Positions 5,948 to 8,216 of a stretch of DNA of 8,216 nt are shown here, piece by piece. A model generated the notes under the pieces. It did no database searches and was not told the origin of the DNA. It saw only the letters and a list, made by a program, of their open reading frames with translations. The position numbers and the translations under genes were made by a program. The stretch's first letter is position 1; each line of letters starts with the position of its first letter. This DNA comes from Sphingomonadaceae bacterium (GTDB taxonomy: Bacteria > Pseudomonadota > Alphaproteobacteria > Sphingomonadales > Sphingomonadaceae), in assembly GCA_023384025.1 (NCBI GenBank), contig JAHDXX010000073.1, positions 1 to 8,216 of the forward strand, read 5' to 3'.

Positions 5948-5989
5948 GGAAGTGACGTTAGAACGAATACCGAACGCCGGACAAGCGGG

Positions 5990-6262
5990 TTATCGCCGCT
6001 GGCGTTCCATCAGTTCGATCAGTTCGTTGAACTTGTCTCGCTGCTCGGCTTCATCGCCGCTGGCAATCGCTTCGGCCACGCACGTTGCGGCATGGTCCTT
6101 AAGCACCTGGCTTTCCACCTTGGCGAGCGCCGCCTTGGTTGCCTGAATCTGGGTCAGCACGTCTATGCAGTAACGCCCGTCATCGATCATGCGGGCGATG
6201 CCGCCGACCTGTCCGGCAATCCGGTTCAACCGGCTGACCAGCGCCTTGCGATCTGACGCCAT
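5990..6262 (-). CDS. csoR: Copper-sensing transcriptional repressor CsoR (CsoR/FrmR/RcnR family)
   Basis: A 90-residue all-helical repressor. RLNRIAGQVGGIARMIDDGR (11-30) is the family signature helix. Metal ligands Cys32, His57 and Cys61 reproduce the spacing of Cys36, His61 and Cys65 in the Mycobacterium tuberculosis Cu(I) sensor, and Tyr31 matches its second-shell Tyr35. The third Cys argues against the formaldehyde sensor FrmR and the nickel/cobalt sensor RcnR. Cu(I) binding would release the tetramer from DNA. The ATG at 6262 is preferred over an in-frame start at 6322 because it begins at the family's N-terminus, has AGGGG 10 nt upstream, and leaves the operator outside the gene. The gene diverges from copA around a shared palindrome, so it should repress both itself and copA. 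The helicase follows 42 bp downstream and may be read through. Confidence 0.93.
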   Translation of the reverse strand: MASDRKALVSRLNRIAGQVGGIARMIDDGRYCIDVLTQIQATKAALAKVESQVLKDHAATCVAEAIASGDEAEQRDKFNELIELMERQRR

Positions 6263-6282
6263 GTTAAGAACACCCCTTCCAA

Positions 6283-6299
6283 ATACCCCTGAGGGGTAT
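6283..6299. promoter_or_regulatory. CsoR operator shared by csoR and copA
   Basis: ATACCCCTGAGGGGTAT is a perfect 7-bp inverted repeat around TGA, with the C-run/G-run flanked by AT-rich ends that marks copper-type CsoR sites. It is 13 bp from the copA start (6313) and 20 bp from the csoR start (6262), so a bound tetramer would block both divergent promoters. A TATATA at 6297-6302 overlaps its edge and could serve as a copA -10. That would leave a leader of only a few bases, and no good -35 is seen, so I do not call the promoters. No other feature is seen in this 50-bp region. Confidence 0.82.
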
Positions 6300-6312
6300 A
6301 TAGGGCAGAGCC

Positions 6313-8097
6313 ATGCTTCCACGCAACCCGCTCATCACGCGCGCCAGCCGACGGCAACTGATTACCAGCCTGGCAGGTCTTTCCGCCACGCTTGCCATGC
6401 CCATGCCTGCCTGGGCGATGGGCGGTGCAAAGCGCGGTGCGATGCCCCATGCGCGCAAGGGTTCCGATGTGCTGTCGGGCGAGGACATCCACCTGTCCAT
6501 CGGCGACGCGCACTTCGCGACCGGTGGCCGCTCGGGTCATGCCTATGCAGTCAACGGCACCGTGCCGGGGCCGCTGATCCGCTTGCGCGAAGGGCAGATC
6601 GTGCGGCTGCATGTCACCAACAACCTGACCGAGGACAGCTCGATCCACTGGCACGGCCTGCTGCTGCCATTCCAGTTCGACGGGGTGCCCGGGGTCAGCT
6701 TCCCCGGCATCCGGCCCGGCCAGACCTTCACCTACGAATTCCCGATCCGGCAGGCCGGCACCTACTGGTGGCACAGCCATTCCGGCTTGCAGGAACAGGC
6801 GGGGCATTATGGCCCGCTGGTGATCGAGGCTGCCGACGGATCGGATGGCCGCTACGACCGCGACTACGTGGTCTTGCTGAGCGAGTTCACCCCGCTTCAC
6901 CCCCATGACATCATGCGCAAGCTCAAGGTCGGCGAACACTACTTCAACCGCCAGATGATGACCGCAACCCAAGGCGAGATGCCGGGGGCCGAGCGGCGCA
7001 TGTGGGGGCAGATGCGGATGAACCCGCGGGACATCGCCGATGTCAACGGTTCGACCTACACCTTTCTCGTCAATGGGCATGGGCCGGAAGACAATCTCGA
7101 ACTGCTGTTCCGCCCGGGCGAGCGGGTCCGGCTGCGGATCATCAACGGCAGCGCGATGACGTTCTTCAACCTGCGTATCCCCGGTGTGCCGCTGAGCGTG
7201 ATCCAGGCCGACGGCAAGGACGTGCGCCCGGTCACAGTCGACGAGTTGCAGATCGGCGTGGCGGAAACGTACGATGTCGTCGTCTCGCCCCCGTCAGGTG
7301 CCCATGCGATCGTGGCCGAGGCGATGGACCGCTCGGGCATGGGGGTGGCGCACCTCACCTCACGCGCCGGCCAGCGCGCCACGCCACCCCCGCTGCGCGA
7401 GATCCCGACGCTAACCATGGCCGATATGGGCATGGGGGGGGTGGATCATAGCGGCCATGGAGGTGCCATGGATCATTCTTCCCACGGAGCGGGGCCGACT
7501 GACGCTGGTTCCGCGATGGCGATGGATCATTCCGGCATGGACCATTCGATGCGCGATACGTCGCTCCTGCCGCCCGATGTCGCGGTCGGTCCGGGGCTCG
7601 ACATGGTCGCACCGATGCCGGTCGACCGGATGGACTTTCCTGGTCTCGGCCTCGACAATGTGCCGCACCGCGTGCTGCGCTACACCGATCTCAGGGCGCT
7701 GCGCCCGAACCCGTACCGCGTGATTGAACGGGAGATGGAAATTCACCTCACCGGCAACATGGAACGCTACATGTGGTCGTTCGACGGCAAGGCCTTTTCG
7801 GCCGTGACCGACAATCCGATCCGTTTTGCCTATGACGAACGCGTGCGGGTCAAGCTGGTCAACCAGACCATGATGGCGCACCCGATCCATTTGCACGGCC
7901 ACTTCTTCGAACTGGTCAACGGCGCGGACCACTTGCACCAGCCGCTCAAGCACACGCTGGTGGTGCAGCCCGGTGGCAGCGCGACTTTCGATCTGACCGC
8001 CAACGAGCCGGGCGACTGGGCATTCCACTGCCACCTGCTCTATCACATGCATGCCGGGATGATGCAGGTGGTTACTGTCAGGCCATTTCCGGCATGA
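6313..8097 (+). CDS. copA: Copper-resistance multicopper oxidase CopA
   Basis: A 594-residue, three-cupredoxin-domain oxidase exported folded by Tat: ASRRQLITSLAG near residues 11-22 carries the twin arginines, with a hydrophobic stretch to about residue 35 (cleavage near AWA). The four copper-binding blocks are complete: HWHG (His112, His114), HSH (His154, His156), HPIHLHGHF (His523, His526, His528) and HCHLLYHMHAGM (His572, Cys573, His574, His578, Met583). These supply the T1 site and the T2/T3 trinuclear cluster. Residues 370-413 form a Met/His-rich linker. CopA oxidises Cu(I) to Cu(II) in the periplasm and sequesters copper. The ATG at 6313 has AGGG 7 nt upstream. The gene is divergent from csoR and likely derepressed by copper. 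Its TGA overlaps the copB ATG. An 8-G run at 7434-7441 within the linker is a possible slippage or sequencing-error site. Confidence 0.96.
   Translation: MLPRNPLITRASRRQLITSLAGLSATLAMPMPAWAMGGAKRGAMPHARKGSDVLSGEDIHLSIGDAHFATGGRSGHAYAVNGTVPGPLIRLREGQIVRLHVTNNLTEDSSIHWHGLLLPFQFDGVPGVSFPGIRPGQTFTYEFPIRQAGTYWWHSHSGLQEQAGHYGPLVIEAADGSDGRYDRDYVVLLSEFTPLHPHDIMRKLKVGEHYFNRQMMTATQGEMPGAERRMWGQMRMNPRDIADVNGSTYTFLVNGHGPEDNLELLFRPGERVRLRIINGSAMTFFNLRIPGVPLSVIQADGKDVRPVTVDELQIGVAETYDVVVSPPSGAHAIVAEAMDRSGMGVAHLTSRAGQRATPPPLREIPTLTMADMGMGGVDHSGHGGAMDHSSHGAGPTDAGSAMAMDHSGMDHSMRDTSLLPPDVAVGPGLDMVAPMPVDRMDFPGLGLDNVPHRVLRYTDLRALRPNPYRVIEREMEIHLTGNMERYMWSFDGKAFSAVTDNPIRFAYDERVRVKLVNQTMMAHPIHLHGHFFELVNGADHLHQPLKHTLVVQPGGSATFDLTANEPGDWAFHCHLLYHMHAGMMQVVTVRPFPA
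7444..7551 (+). repeat. copA: Met/His-rich DHS repeat region within copA
   Basis: Residues 378-413 contain four DHS units: DHSGH (378), DHSSH (387), DHSGM (405) and DHSM (410), interspersed with Met and Gly. Similar variable Met/His linkers in CopA and PcoA proteins bind extra copper. At the DNA level the repeats are degenerate, sharing gatcat-like cores. Unit number could therefore vary by unequal recombination, although no exact tandem copies are seen here. Confidence 0.7.
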
Positions 8098-8216
8098 TGC
8101 GCTTCGCAGTTCCTCTCGCGCTGGCGAGCGCCGCAGCGCCTCTCGCAGCGCAGGACCATTCGGCGCATCAGCCCGCTGCTGAAGCGGATGTTCCCCCCCG
8201 CGCGCTGGAGGGGCCG
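8094..8216 (+). CDS. copB: Copper resistance protein B, 3'-truncated by window edge
   Basis: The first 41 codons of a gene starting ATG at 8094 inside the copA stop (ATGA, 8094-8097), or at the adjacent in-frame ATG 8097. The product begins MMRFAVPLALASAAAPLAA, a Sec-type signal peptide, and then QDHSAHQP, the short His-containing mature N-terminus typical of CopB. CopB is an outer-membrane protein acting with CopA in copper tolerance. The characteristic C-terminal beta-barrel domain lies beyond the window, so the name rests on the signal peptide, the His motif and the copA-copB order. The overlap implies translational coupling and control by the same CsoR operator. Confidence 0.8.
   Translation, partial: MMRFAVPLALASAAAPLAAQDHSAHQPAAEADVPPRALEGP

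Noticed and set aside
6297..6302. TATATA as the copA -10 promoter element
   Set aside because: No acceptable -35 lies 16-18 bp upstream, and the leader would be only about 4 nt, excluding the apparent ribosome binding site; it may just be the palindrome edge.
6226..7080. Minus-strand open frame (284 codons) opposite csoR/copA, and a similar one at 7411-8052
   Set aside because: Both are antisense to copA, whose copper-binding motifs are complete; their His-rich appearance merely mirrors copA codons.
1..8216. A cryptic mobile element, CRISPR array, defence system or toxin-antitoxin pair
   Set aside because: No transposase, integrase, direct-repeat array or long terminal inverted repeats are visible, composition is even, and all genes belong to ordinary chromosomal families.

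Overview
The window is a gene-dense, GC-rich stretch of an alphaproteobacterial chromosome, most likely from the Sphingomonadales (Erythrobacter, Novosphingobium or a relative). This placement rests on base composition, the wording of the SRAP and helicase N-termini, the SoxR sequence and the csoR/copA/copB layout. It is inference, because no rRNA or other phylogenetic marker is present. Eight protein genes fill almost all of the sequence. I see no tRNA, rRNA, CRISPR array, insertion sequence or phage gene.

Positions 1-2159: the 3' part of an SRAP/YedK-type gene (plus strand) ends one base before the stop codon of a convergent, exported amidohydrolase (minus strand). Upstream of the amidohydrolase, on the same strand, is a small VOC-superfamily (glyoxalase-like) gene. 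The 100-bp gap between the two minus-strand genes holds two tandem inverted repeats.

Positions 2160-2703: a 106-bp divergent region separates the VOC gene from soxR, which encodes a MerR-family [2Fe-2S] redox sensor. It contains a near-textbook SoxR operator, an 8-bp inverted repeat around TGAC. A good -35 hexamer sits at its edge and points toward the VOC gene. This suggests local SoxR control of the VOC gene, and perhaps of the amidohydrolase, in place of the enteric SoxR-SoxS cascade.

Positions 2700-6262: a minus-strand run reads csoR, a 907-residue XPD/DinG-type iron-sulfur helicase, then a SixA-like histidine phosphatase. Helicase and phosphatase overlap by GTGA, so they are very likely translationally coupled. 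The phosphatase and soxR stop codons overlap tail to tail.

Positions 6262-8216: csoR (copper-sensing repressor) and copA (Tat-exported multicopper oxidase) diverge around a perfect palindrome of CsoR-operator type. copB starts in a 4-bp overlap with the copA stop codon and runs off the window. This is a compact copper-detoxification module: CsoR would release the shared operator on binding Cu(I), CopA would oxidise Cu(I) in the periplasm, and CopB would act at the outer membrane.

No wholly new system is evident. The most interesting leads are the SoxR box aimed at a VOC gene, the possibly degenerate exonuclease-like N-terminus of the helicase, and the placement of helicase and phosphatase directly behind csoR.
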